IMG/VR virus record: IMGVR_UViG_3300020394_001068
Location: 1-48,106 of that record
Strand: one strand, 5' to 3'
Length of the DNA stretch: 48,106 nt
DNA from: a virus
The notes beneath the pieces were generated by a model that was not told the DNA's origin, did not search any database, and saw only the letters and a program-made list of their open reading frames with translations. The translations under genes and the position numbers were made by a program. Shown here piece after piece: positions 23,097 through 30,127 of this stretch; the first letter of the stretch is position 1, and every line of letters starts with the position of its first letter.

Positions 23097-23448
23097 CCAA
23101 GCTATCCAGTTCCGTGTTTTCGTCAACATCAGTTGATTGATCAGTGTCCAGAGAGGTTCTATTCCGCCCACCAAGCAATTCAACTTGTTCAACATTACAA
23201 GTTATTCTTGTATTACCATTATATTCATCGGTGCCAAAATCACCAGAGATAAAAACTTTTGTTCCCTTCTTTAAATATTGTGCAATACTTGTTTGTTGTC
23301 CCCATAAACTACAATCTATAAATGCAGTTGTTTTTTTTCTTCTATCATTAACAGCAACAGAAAAATTAACGACATCGTGACCACTGTTTGTTTGTCTTAC
23401 ATCTGAACAATCTTTTGTAAGATTACCAATAAACATATGGATATGCAT
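23077..23448 (-). CDS. ssb: single-stranded DNA-binding protein
   Basis: A 123-aa OB-fold SSB. The core reads FIGNLTKD, VNFSVAVNDRRKKTTAFIDCSLWG, then YLKKGTKVFISGDFG and NVEQVELLGG. The C-terminus is a short acidic linker ending DDEIPF, the canonical tail that recruits partner proteins. It coats ssDNA during replication and annealing, and lies directly downstream of the ERF annealase, whose stop overlaps this ATG (TAATG). The second Met (residue 5) could also be used. The shortness of the tail is normal for phage SSBs. Confidence 0.93.
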   Translation of the reverse strand: MHIHMFIGNLTKDCSDVRQTNSGHDVVNFSVAVNDRRKKTTAFIDCSLWGQQTSIAQYLKKGTKVFISGDFGTDEYNGNTRITCNVEQVELLGGRNRTSLDTDQSTDVDENTELDSLDDEIPF

Positions 23449-24074
23449 TATGTAACCTCCAATTCCGCTTCTCTACTTTGCCATTGAACCTCTAATTCTG
23501 CCGATCTTTCTTCATCAAACGTTTTTATGTTATCAATGATTGATTGTGCTTCTTTTCCAAATTTTAAAAGTGCATCTGCATCCATTGTTGGTAACATTCT
23601 TTCTAATTTTATTGCACGTTCTAATATACTTGCTTGTCTTGGTGTGATTGATTTTTCTTTTAAATCTTTTTTAATTTTCATTCTATCTTCACCGACAGCC
23701 TTATTACCATCATCGTCTTGAACTGGTACGCCTGTCAATGATGCCAAGCCATACCGTCTTGCATATGTAATTGCTCCACCAAGTGACTGCATATCAGATT
23801 TTTTGTATTCGAGATAAACAGTACTTGTGAAAGAATGACCAGATGTATGTATTGCGCTTGTCTTAACAAACTTTCCATGTTCATCAGCACCACATTCTTG
23901 AATAATTGCAAAACCTTGTGATGCAAATGCAGGTATAACAGCATCTTGAATTGCAGATAAATCTGCGTATGCGTTATTTAGAAATGCATTTTTTTGATTT
24001 TTAATTGCCTTGCCCATGTTTGCTTGGGCTTGAACAAATGCTGTGATTGCATCAGTATTTTTTACTTCGTTCAT
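23448..24074 (-). CDS. erf: ERF-family single-strand annealing protein
   Basis: A 208-aa protein matching the ERF annealase family: an N-terminal KNQKNAFLNNAYADLSAIQDAVIPAFASQGFAIIQE, then HTSGHSFTSTVYLEYKKSDMQSLGGAITYARRYGLASLTGVPVQDDDGN. The SLGGAITYARRYGL..LTG stretch is the family hallmark. ERF proteins form rings that anneal complementary ssDNA for recombination and end joining in replication. The gene follows Gp157 and precedes SSB in the leftward operon, a common arrangement. Confidence 0.9.
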   Translation of the reverse strand: MNEVKNTDAITAFVQAQANMGKAIKNQKNAFLNNAYADLSAIQDAVIPAFASQGFAIIQECGADEHGKFVKTSAIHTSGHSFTSTVYLEYKKSDMQSLGGAITYARRYGLASLTGVPVQDDDGNKAVGEDRMKIKKDLKEKSITPRQASILERAIKLERMLPTMDADALLKFGKEAQSIIDNIKTFDEERSAELEVQWQSREAELEVT

Positions 24075-24557
24075 TTACTTCATCCTTATACTAATAGTTG
24101 TGTTACCAGATACCAATTCGGCTCCATCAATCTGTACACCTGCTTGTAATTGTTTTTTAATTTCTATTTTATCGGGTATGATGTTTACCTTACAAAGTTG
24201 TGACGGAATTTTATTCTCGTCTGTTATATTCAGTATTTCACCTCCTTTTCTAAGCGATACAGTAGCTATCGCGTGTGGTATTTTTTTCTGATTTGTCATT
24301 AAAAGAATTTTGTGAAGTGTTTCTTTCAATGCATCTTTACGTTGTTTAAGTCCGTTTCGTCTTGTATTGTACCGATCAATTAAAATATTAAGTGCTTCAA
24401 TTTGACAATCTGTTTCATTTACCTTTTCTAAAACAGTACCAACAAAATCAAGAACGTCTGTCTCTCCATCAAGCGTATCCCAAAATGTTTCTAAATCATC
24501 AGCGTAGTCTGCTAATTCTTCTGTAACCATTGTTATCAGTCCACTATCAATCTGCAT
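24075..24557 (-). CDS. Gp157-family siphovirus protein
   Basis: A 160-aa protein resembling the siphovirus Gp157 family (first described from S. thermophilus phage Sfi19/21). It has helical segments IEALNILIDRYNTRRNGLKQRKDALKETLHKIL, then a beta part IPHAIATVSLRKGGEILNITDENKIPSQLC, and IEIKKQLQAGVQIDGAELVSG near the end. Gp157 has been linked to phage resistance phenotypes and usually sits upstream of the annealase gene, as here. It directly abuts ERF. The exact function is not known. Confidence 0.8.
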   Translation of the reverse strand: MQIDSGLITMVTEELADYADDLETFWDTLDGETDVLDFVGTVLEKVNETDCQIEALNILIDRYNTRRNGLKQRKDALKETLHKILLMTNQKKIPHAIATVSLRKGGEILNITDENKIPSQLCKVNIIPDKIEIKKQLQAGVQIDGAELVSGNTTISIRMK

Positions 24558-24789
24558 TTTTAATCTCCGTTAAAAGACTTAATGCTGCAGAAAACTTACT
24601 TCTATCAAATGCCTTCTCTATTGCCTGATCAAGCGTTTGCAAACATCTTGGTGGATATGCCAATCTTTTATATTCATCATATGAAATTTTATCATCTTCC
24701 ATATCTTGAAGTAGTTTACTGTTATGATCATGTATTGCTGAACAGATTTCTAATTTAACATCTAATGCTGATGCATATTTTGTAATCAT
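24547..24789 (-). CDS. unknown early protein, first gene of recombination operon
   Basis: An 80-aa protein immediately behind promoter P4, with the AGAGGTTCAAAATG leader. The product is helical: ALDVKLEICSAIHDHNSKLLQDMEDDKISYDEYKRLAY, then PPRCLQTLDQAIEKAFDRSKF. It overlaps Gp157 by 11 nt. I do not recognise it. The conserved leader suggests it is made early and in large amounts. Confidence 0.6.
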   Translation of the reverse strand: MITKYASALDVKLEICSAIHDHNSKLLQDMEDDKISYDEYKRLAYPPRCLQTLDQAIEKAFDRSKFSAALSLLTEIKNAD

Positions 24790-24819
24790 TTTGAACCTCT
24801 TTATTTGAATGATAGTAAG

Positions 24820-24861
24820 ATACTAATTTTAAACGATTTATTTGTCAACCAAATATTTACA
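24820..24861 (-). promoter_or_regulatory. early promoter/operator P4
   Basis: Read leftward, TGTAAATATTTGGTTGACA (24861-24843), a 17-bp spacer and TAGTAT (24825-24820). It drives the leftward recombination operon. The box is 16 of 19 identical to P2, and both dyad half-sites are unchanged. Confidence 0.8.
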
Positions 24862-24884
24862 AAAACTTTTGGTGACTTTATCAG

Positions 24885-24984
24885 TATAATTATTTAAAAG
24901 AAAAAAGGTCACACAGAAACTTGTTGAAGCAAGTAAAAAATCTGTATGACCTTATGCGTCACTTAAGGGCTTAAGTGTGCCCTT
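24885..24984 (+). promoter_or_regulatory. putative promoter -10 and structured leader of the replication operon
   Basis: TATAAT at 24885-24890 is followed by an unusual folded region. AAGGTCACACAGA (24905-24917) pairs with TCTGTATGACCTT (24941-24953) with one mismatch, and encloses a smaller hairpin ACTTG/CAAGT (24919-24934). Next come two overlapping, mutually exclusive hairpins, ACTTAA-GGGC-TTAAGT (24961-24976) and AAGGGC-loop-GCCCTT (24965-24984). No convincing -35 is placed for the -10. The ribosome-binding site of the replication gene lies about 30 nt after the last stem. Candidates are a regulatory leader or attenuator, or a replication-origin structure. Confidence 0.55.
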
Positions 24985-25023
24985 CACATATCAATTTTAT
25001 TGGTTTTTGTAAAGGAGAAATCA

Positions 25024-25725
25024 ATGTCACATTACATGACTGCACTTGCAATGAAACAGAAGGGAATAAAGCCCTCTGCTAAAATTGTTCTTTACTGGCT
25101 TGCAGATCATTACAATGGCGAAACAGGAGAATGTTTCCCTAGCCATAAACGTTTGGCTGAATGTTGTGAAATGACAAGGCAAAGTATTATTAATCAATTA
25201 AAAATTTTAGAAGAAGCTGGTTTGGTTAAAATAATTCCTCGGTTTAGAAGTAACGGTTCACATACATCAAATACTTACGAATTGATGCTGATTGATACTG
25301 AAAAAGAGCCAGAGGTAGTCAAAAATTTTGACATACCTAGTCAAAAAAATGAACAAGGGCTTATAAAAGATTTTAACACCCTTAACCTTGTAAATAATAA
25401 CCAAGTAAATGAACAAGATAATATAAGGGTGGTTTCATTCTTTGAGGAGGTTTGGGAAAGGTATCCAAGAAAAGTTGGAAAAGGTGCAGCAAAAAAAGCT
25501 TGGATAAAAGCGTGTACAAAAATAAATGATTTGGCATTGCGCGATGCTGTTTTTGAATACATTGAAGCTGTCAATGGAAAAACGAAAAAGTTTATTCCAC
25601 ATCTTGCAACTTGGTTAAATCAAGAAAGGTGGGACGATGAACTTGAAAATTTAGAACCAGAAAAAACCTCCGATTTTTTGAAAAATTTATTTAAGTCAAA
25701 AAGCTTGGGAATTGAAAAGCAATGA
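25024..25725 (+). CDS. HTH-domain replication initiation protein
   Basis: The frame is open from 25000, but ATG 25024 after AAGGAGAAATCA is the correct start, giving 233 aa. The N-terminus is an HTH_36/winged helix (KPSAKIVLYWLADHYNGETGECFPSHKRLAECCEMTRQSIINQLKILEEAGLV). A polar linker follows, and the C-terminal part (FFEEVWERYPRKVGKGAAKKAWIKA, then FIPHLATWLNQERWDDE) is the pattern found at the end of many phage replication initiators. It would bind the origin and recruit host helicase. The origin may lie in the structured DNA just upstream; that is inference. Confidence 0.8.
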   Translation: MSHYMTALAMKQKGIKPSAKIVLYWLADHYNGETGECFPSHKRLAECCEMTRQSIINQLKILEEAGLVKIIPRFRSNGSHTSNTYELMLIDTEKEPEVVKNFDIPSQKNEQGLIKDFNTLNLVNNNQVNEQDNIRVVSFFEEVWERYPRKVGKGAAKKAWIKACTKINDLALRDAVFEYIEAVNGKTKKFIPHLATWLNQERWDDELENLEPEKTSDFLKNLFKSKSLGIEKQ

Positions 25726-26213
25726 ATTATGATCAACGTAAAAGACAAATTTCTGCTTGGTTAATGCAAACACTTAAGCGGTATGAAGTACCATCGCACA
25801 TGGACGAAGATGCTTGTAGAGAAGAAATGGTTTTGATGGTAGAAGATATTAATAGTGAAATACCAAAATTAAATGAGTCTGGTATGAAGTATCTTTTAGA
25901 AAAAGTTGCACAGTATGTGCGGAAAAATCAATCGTCAAGAAAATGGCCAACCATAAATATTTTTACAAAGGGCGTAAAAGAGTATCGCGAAAAAATGACA
26001 GAAGATTTACTTATTTCCGAAGCTCCAAAACAATTTGATGAATGTATGCTTCAAGCTAATAGAATTAAAAAACTTGAAGATGTTGGCGAATATTGGATTA
26101 CTGGTGGTGGTGCAGAAAAATTATTGCAACGCAATTTAATAACACATGATGATTTAGTACCATATAAAAATTATCTTGCATCTTTGCATAAATCTCGTAA
26201 TGTAGTTGAGTAA
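25722..26213 (+). CDS. replication-associated protein of unknown family
   Basis: A 163-aa protein that overlaps the initiator by 4 nt (ATGA). It is mostly helical: QISAWLMQTLKRYEVPSHMDEDACREEMVLMVEDINSEIPKLNESGMKYLLEKVAQYVRKNQSSRKWPTINIFTKGVKEY. In lambdoid phages this slot holds a helicase loader or a P/DnaC-type gene, but no Walker A motif is visible here, so it is not an ATP-dependent loader. Role inferred from position only. A strong terminator follows. Confidence 0.6.
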   Translation: MNYDQRKRQISAWLMQTLKRYEVPSHMDEDACREEMVLMVEDINSEIPKLNESGMKYLLEKVAQYVRKNQSSRKWPTINIFTKGVKEYREKMTEDLLISEAPKQFDECMLQANRIKKLEDVGEYWITGGGAEKLLQRNLITHDDLVPYKNYLASLHKSRNVVE

Positions 26214-26267
26214 CTAAGGGTCAGCGATTGGCGTCAGGTACCACTTGGTTTTGCCTCAACTGTACTG

Positions 26268-26291
26268 CCCCCTTTTTAGGGGGTTTTTTTT
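26268..26291 (+). terminator. intrinsic terminator after replication genes
   Basis: CCCCC (26268-26272), loop TTTTTA and GGGGG (26279-26283) are followed by eight T residues. It is a classic rho-independent terminator for the 25024-26213 unit. The in-frame ATG at 26292 of the next reading frame touches the T-tract and so has no room for a ribosome-binding site. Confidence 0.85.
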
Positions 26292-26336
26292 ATGAAAAAT
26301 GTATGTATTGTAGTTACAAAAATTGGGAGAAATATT

Positions 26337-27029
26337 GTGATAACAGAAACCTACAAACGTAAAATGTTCACTCATAAAAATAGAAGTTTTGTTGTACGAG
26401 AGGGCACAAGTGATAGTTTTGTAGTTAAAGAAGTTTCTGGAAGTGCATACAATAAATTAAAACTTTATCCGCAAGATGTTTGTTTAGACATCGGTTTAAA
26501 TATTGGTGTATTTTCAGTTATTGCATCTGAAAAATGTAAGTTTGTATATTCGTTTGAACCAGAACCAGAAAATTTTGAATTGGCGAGTAAAAACGTTTCT
26601 TTAAATAAAAGAGAAAATGTAAAATTATATAATGTTGCTGTTATTGGTAATAACGACAAGAAAAGGTATCTGTCGATTAATAAAAAGAAAAATAAAGGTT
26701 GTCATTCTTTGATACCGAAAAGAGGTCGCGGTTCGCAGACAGTAGATTGTAAAGAAATAAATAAAATTATCAAAGAAACAAATCCGTCTGTAATGAAAGT
26801 TGATACAGAGGGTGCAGAGTTCGAAATATTAATGGCAATTGAACCAGCAAATATTAAAAAATTTAGAGAGATAATTTTTGAATTTCACCATGCTCACTTG
26901 AACGATATTGATACAAGAGAAAAATATCGTGCATTAATTTCATTCCTTAAAAAGTTTTTCAAAAAGGTTCATTATCGTGAAGAAACAAAAGGTGCATGGG
27001 TAAGTAACGTATACTGTACAAATGCATAG
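26337..27029 (+). CDS. FkbM-family methyltransferase
   Basis: The frame is open from 26292, next to the terminator, but GTG 26337 has GGGAGA 6 nt upstream and is preferred (ATG 26364 is a third option). The product is about 230 aa with a Rossmann methyltransferase core: VCLDIGLNIGVFSV (SAM-binding motif I, Asp51), FEPEPENF as the acidic loop, and VMKVDTEGAEFEIL near residue 150. FkbM proteins methylate hydroxyl groups of sugars and other small molecules. Here it heads a cluster with a glycosyltransferase and a cytidylyltransferase, so a modified sugar or DNA-linked group is a reasonable target; this is inferred. Confidence 0.85.
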   Translation: MITETYKRKMFTHKNRSFVVREGTSDSFVVKEVSGSAYNKLKLYPQDVCLDIGLNIGVFSVIASEKCKFVYSFEPEPENFELASKNVSLNKRENVKLYNVAVIGNNDKKRYLSINKKKNKGCHSLIPKRGRGSQTVDCKEINKIIKETNPSVMKVDTEGAEFEILMAIEPANIKKFREIIFEFHHAHLNDIDTREKYRALISFLKKFFKKVHYREETKGAWVSNVYCTNA

Positions 27030-27037
27030 GTAGATAA

Positions 27038-27700
27038 ATGAGCAAACAAGAAAAATGGCCTGCAACAAAAATAGTTTTATTTGAAACTGATAAATTAATC
27101 CCGTATGCACGAAACAGCAGAGTTCATAGCACTGAACAAATTGCACAAATAGCAGCAAGCATCCAAGAATGGGGATTTACAGTTCCGATTCTTATTGACG
27201 AAAAAAATACCTTGATTGCAGGTCACGGCAGGCTTCTGGCTGCACAGAAGTTAGAATTGAAAAAAATACCAGTTATGATTGCAAAAGGTTGGTCAGATGC
27301 TCAAAAACGTGCGTATGTCATAGCAGATAATAAATTAGCAATTAATGCAGAATGGGATGAAGAGCTTTTAAAAGTTGAAATAAAACAATTAGAATTAGAA
27401 AAGTTTGATATTTCTACAATGGGTTTTGAATTAGATGAACTGACTGACTTATTTTTAGATAAAGATTTTGGCGAGACAGATGCATTTGATGAATGGCAAG
27501 ATATGCCAGAATACGACAATGAAAATCTAGATTATTTTAGAACAATAAAAATACATTTTGATAATCAAGAAGATGTCAATTTATTTGCAGAAAAGACTGG
27601 TTTACCACTTACTGAGGCAACAAGATTTATAAGATTTCCAGAACCAGCAAGAACAGATTTAGATGCTTATCGAGTCCACGGAGACGAAAGTGAAACCTGA
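27038..27700 (+). CDS. ParB/Srx-like domain protein
   Basis: A 220-aa protein with a ParB N-terminal-type domain: KLIPYARNSRVHSTEQIAQIAASIQEWGFTVPILID, then LIAGHGRLLAAQKL (GHGR at 62-65) and KRAYVIADNKL. ParB-type folds of this class often occur with DNA methyltransferases in phages, but no methylase domain is attached here. The C-terminal third (DYFRTIKIHFDNQEDVNLFAEKTGLP) is a separate small domain. It has no partition partner (no ParA), so a role in genome modification or nucleotide-dependent DNA binding is more likely. It overlaps the next gene by 11 nt. Confidence 0.8.
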   Translation: MSKQEKWPATKIVLFETDKLIPYARNSRVHSTEQIAQIAASIQEWGFTVPILIDEKNTLIAGHGRLLAAQKLELKKIPVMIAKGWSDAQKRAYVIADNKLAINAEWDEELLKVEIKQLELEKFDISTMGFELDELTDLFLDKDFGETDAFDEWQDMPEYDNENLDYFRTIKIHFDNQEDVNLFAEKTGLPLTEATRFIRFPEPARTDLDAYRVHGDESET

Positions 27701-28604
27701 GTTTCCTCTGTATATCCCAAGTAAGGGACGTGCAGAATATATGATGACTTCAAAAGCACTTACAATGATGAAGGTTCCGCATTACATAATTGTAGAACCA
27801 CAAGAATTAGACGAGTATGCAAAAGCAATTAAACATTGGGATTTGCTTACAACAATTATACCACTGGATATGTCTTACAAAGAAAAATACGAGCTTTGTG
27901 ATGAATTAGGACTTGAAAAAAGCACTGGCGCAGGACCTGCACGTAATTTTGCTTGGGAACATTCTAAAACTTACGGATTTGCTTGGCATTGGGTAATGGA
28001 TGATAACATTAAATATTTTCATCGTTTCAATAAAAATTTACAAGTTAAAGTTACCGATGGCACTTGTTTCAAAGTAATGGAAGATTTCGTACAACGATAT
28101 ACAAACATTGGAATGGCAGGTCCAAATTACATGATGTTTGCACCACGAAAAACAAGGTTGCCACCATTCGTTCTAAATACAAGAATTTACAGCTGTAATT
28201 TAATACGAAACGAACTCAAATATCGGTGGCGTGGTAGATATAACGAAGATACAATTTTATCGTTAGATATTTTAAAAGCAGGTTGGTGTACTACACAATT
28301 TAATGTTTTTCTCCAAGAAAAAACAAATACGCAGGTTATGAAAGGTGGCAATACAGACGAGTTTTATCATAAAGAAGGAAGCGTTCAAGCTGGTGACAGA
28401 TATGCAGATACTGGAACATTAGAAAAATCTAAAATGCAAGTAAAGGTACATCCCGATTGTTCAAGATTGGTAAAAAAATATGGCAGATGGCATCATCATG
28501 TAGATTACAATAGATTTAAAAAACAAAAATTGATTCGCAGAACCGATATTGATTGGACAGGTCAAGTAAAAGATTATGGCATGAAAATGGTTAAGGTTAG
28601 ATGA
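27690..28604 (+). CDS. TET-associated-type glycosyltransferase
   Basis: The start is probably GTG 27690, with GGAG at 27679-27682; the frame is also open further upstream. The 304-aa product fits the TAGT family: FPLYIPSKGRAEY at the N-terminus, a middle GPARNFAWEH and WVMDDNIKYF (the D-D-N metal and sugar-nucleotide site, Asp104, Asp105, Asn106), and later EKTNTQVMKGGN. Known family members glycosylate oxidised methylcytosine in phage DNA. No TET/JBP oxygenase or cytosine methylase was found in this window, so the acceptor is unclear. Family assignment is good, acceptor uncertain. Confidence 0.75.
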   Translation: MKPEFPLYIPSKGRAEYMMTSKALTMMKVPHYIIVEPQELDEYAKAIKHWDLLTTIIPLDMSYKEKYELCDELGLEKSTGAGPARNFAWEHSKTYGFAWHWVMDDNIKYFHRFNKNLQVKVTDGTCFKVMEDFVQRYTNIGMAGPNYMMFAPRKTRLPPFVLNTRIYSCNLIRNELKYRWRGRYNEDTILSLDILKAGWCTTQFNVFLQEKTNTQVMKGGNTDEFYHKEGSVQAGDRYADTGTLEKSKMQVKVHPDCSRLVKKYGRWHHHVDYNRFKKQKLIRRTDIDWTGQVKDYGMKMVKVR

Positions 28605-29056
28605 AAATAGGATTTACCGCATCTACATTTGATTTACTCCATGCAGGGCATGTAGCAATGCTTTCAGAGGCAAAAAATGTTTGTAATTATTTATTGGTCG
28701 GGTTGCATGTAAATCCACACGAAGAACGTAAAGAAAAAAATGAGCCAATACAAACATTGGTAGAGAGATACACACAATTAAAGGCAATCTCGTATGTTGA
28801 TGAAATAATACCTTATCAAAAAGAAAACGATTTGCTTGATATTTTAAAATTGTACAACATTCATATAAGAATTATCGGTGAAGAGTATCGCGATAAAGAT
28901 TTTACTGGTAAAAATTTAGATATGGAAATTTACTACAATAAAAGAAGGCACGATTTCAGTTCGAGCCTTCTTAGAAAACGAGTCGTGGTAACCGAGCTTG
29001 AAAAAAGCGAATCAACAAAGCTGGAAAACTCAAAGATTAGTAATATGAGCAGATGA
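28601..29056 (+). CDS. cytidylyltransferase-like nucleotidyltransferase
   Basis: A 151-aa protein with the HxGH signature of CTP-transfer enzymes: FTASTFDLLHAGHVAML (His14, His17). Later motifs are RIIGEEYRDKDFTG and KRRHDFSSSLLRKR, the latter like the RTxGISTT-type loop of glycerol-3-phosphate cytidylyltransferases (TagD class). It would activate a sugar- or polyol-phosphate as a CDP derivative. Adjacent to a glycosyltransferase, it may supply a donor substrate. It overlaps the glycosyltransferase stop by 4 nt, and its 3' end overlaps the gene at 29030 on the other strand. Confidence 0.8.
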   Translation: MKIGFTASTFDLLHAGHVAMLSEAKNVCNYLLVGLHVNPHEERKEKNEPIQTLVERYTQLKAISYVDEIIPYQKENDLLDILKLYNIHIRIIGEEYRDKDFTGKNLDMEIYYNKRRHDFSSSLLRKRVVVTELEKSESTKLENSKISNMSR

Positions 29057-29239
29057 TCCAAGTTCGTTTACTGCATAGACCATTGTTCTGTTATCATTAT
29101 AAGGTCTTGCAAAATCTACCACCTCAAAAAATGTTTTAAATTCTTTGCGGATACGGTTTGCCCCCTTTCCTCGTACCGCAACAAAGTGTGTTCTGTTTTC
29201 GTAAATTGTTTTCTCGTAATCAGTTTGAAAATTAAACAT
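29030..29239 (-). CDS. unknown small protein, 69 aa
   Basis: Minus-strand gene directly after 29239-29553, whose stop it overlaps by one base. The product MFNFQTDYEKTIYENRTHFVAVRGKGANRIRKEF, then FFEVVDFARPYNDNRTMVYAVNELGSSAHI, is a plausible alpha/beta mini-domain. Function unknown. Its 3' end overlaps the cytidylyltransferase gene by 27 nt in convergent orientation. Confidence 0.55.
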   Translation of the reverse strand: MFNFQTDYEKTIYENRTHFVAVRGKGANRIRKEFKTFFEVVDFARPYNDNRTMVYAVNELGSSAHITNL

Positions 29240-29553
29240 TAGTAAGTCTCCCCTGTAAAAATATTAACTGGATTTTCCCAGCTGTAAAATGCTTCTCTTA
29301 CTGCAGCCCTTTCTGCCTCGATCTGTGCTGGTGTTCTGTTTGCCTGTGCCTTCTTGTATTCTTCAATAAATTGAGCTGTTTCGATGTCTCTTGTATTATC
29401 TGCATATTCTTTTTGTTCTGCAGTAATAAAACCATTTTCAAAGAATTGCTCTACAATATCTTTTGGTGGAACGCTGTTGTTGCTGATCCATCTAATAACA
29501 TCACCGTCAAAGTAAGTATTTGTTTCGAATTTTTCTTGAGTATTGTAAGTCAT
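29239..29553 (-). CDS. unknown early protein, 104 aa
   Basis: First leftward gene behind promoter P5, with the conserved AGAGGTTCAAAATG leader. The product is acidic and helical: TYFDGDVIRWISNNSVPPKDIVEQFFENGFITAEQKEYADN, then a Q/A-rich helix EEYKKAQANRTPAQIEAERAAVREAFYSWENP. It has no recognised domain. The operon structure suggests an early regulatory or host-interaction gene placed just before the packaging genes. Confidence 0.6.
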   Translation of the reverse strand: MTYNTQEKFETNTYFDGDVIRWISNNSVPPKDIVEQFFENGFITAEQKEYADNTRDIETAQFIEEYKKAQANRTPAQIEAERAAVREAFYSWENPVNIFTGETY

Positions 29554-29580
29554 TTTGAACCTCTCTTAGTTTATATATAC

Positions 29581-29622
29581 AGACTATCAAATGGCACATA
29601 TTATGTCAATACAATATTTACA
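29581..29622 (-). promoter_or_regulatory. early promoter/operator P5
   Basis: Read leftward, TGTAAATATTGTATTGACA (29622-29604), a 17-bp spacer and TAGTCT (29586-29581). It differs from the P2 box by one base. It drives the leftward pair 29239-29553 and 29030-29239 and lies 26 bp upstream of the -35 of the candidate rightward terminase promoter. Confidence 0.8.
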
Positions 29623-29647
29623 AATAATTACAAAAAAATACAACTCT

Positions 29648-29674
29648 TTGACCATTCAAAATTTATGCTATAAA
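29648..29674 (+). promoter_or_regulatory. candidate promoter of the packaging/late operon
   Basis: TTGACC (29648-29653), 15 bp and TATAAA (29669-29674) lie 19-31 bp before the terminase small-subunit start. It lacks the 19-bp dyad of the early promoters. It is the most sigma70-like site on the rightward strand before the terminase genes. Spacing is one to two bases shorter than optimal. Confidence 0.5.
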
Positions 29675-29704
29675 TATACATAGACACAAGATATGGTGGA
29701 TAGC

Positions 29705-30127
29705 ATGAATGACAGTATAGATGTTGATACTGAAGCAAAAAAACGAGGACCTAAGGGACCATCTAAAGCCTTGAATGATAAAGATTTTATGCAACTTCTT
29801 AACATGATTCGTATACAATGTACCCAAACCGAATGTTGTAATGTTCTGGGTATGTCAGATACCACATTAAATAGAAGATTAAAGGAACGTGGGTACGAAA
29901 ATTTTGAAGACCTCTATAAAAAGCATAACGATGAAGGCAAAATGTCATTACGCAGAATGCAATGGCAAGCAGCAGAAAATGGAAATGCAACCATGCTAGT
30001 TTGGCTTGGGAAACAGTATCTTCGTCAACGTGACAGATTGGATGCTGAAGTTACTGGTAAAGATGGTGGCGCGATTGTAACAAAAATAGAGCGTGTAATT
30101 GTCGACCCTACAAATACAAACGCCTAG
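29705..30127 (+). CDS. terS: terminase small subunit
   Basis: ATG 29705 is preferred over ATG 29693 because GGTGG (29695-29699) lies 5 nt upstream, giving 140 aa. The N-terminal part (EAKKRGPKGPSK) is basic. Residues ~25-60 have an HTH-like pattern (ALNDKDFMQLLNMIRIQCTQTECCNVLGMSDTTLNRRLKERG), the recognition module for the packaging site. The C-terminal part (KMSLRRMQWQAAENGNATMLVWLGKQYLRQRD) is the helical oligomerisation region typical of small terminases. It overlaps the large subunit by 29 nt. Confidence 0.8.
   Translation: MNDSIDVDTEAKKRGPKGPSKALNDKDFMQLLNMIRIQCTQTECCNVLGMSDTTLNRRLKERGYENFEDLYKKHNDEGKMSLRRMQWQAAENGNATMLVWLGKQYLRQRDRLDAEVTGKDGGAIVTKIERVIVDPTNTNA

Noticed and set aside
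22357-24789. DNA polymerase or helicase in the replication/recombination region
   Set aside because: The genes here are Gp157, ERF, SSB, DUF1367-like and HNH types, and none carries polymerase or Walker motifs.
26214-26267. Small RNA in the short gap before the terminator
   Set aside because: Only ~55 nt with no convincing stem besides the terminator and no promoter of its own, so I see no support for a separate RNA gene.
26292-26336. ATG 26292 as start of the methyltransferase
   Set aside because: It touches the T-tract of the terminator and has no Shine-Dalgarno. GTG 26337 with GGGAGA is more plausible.
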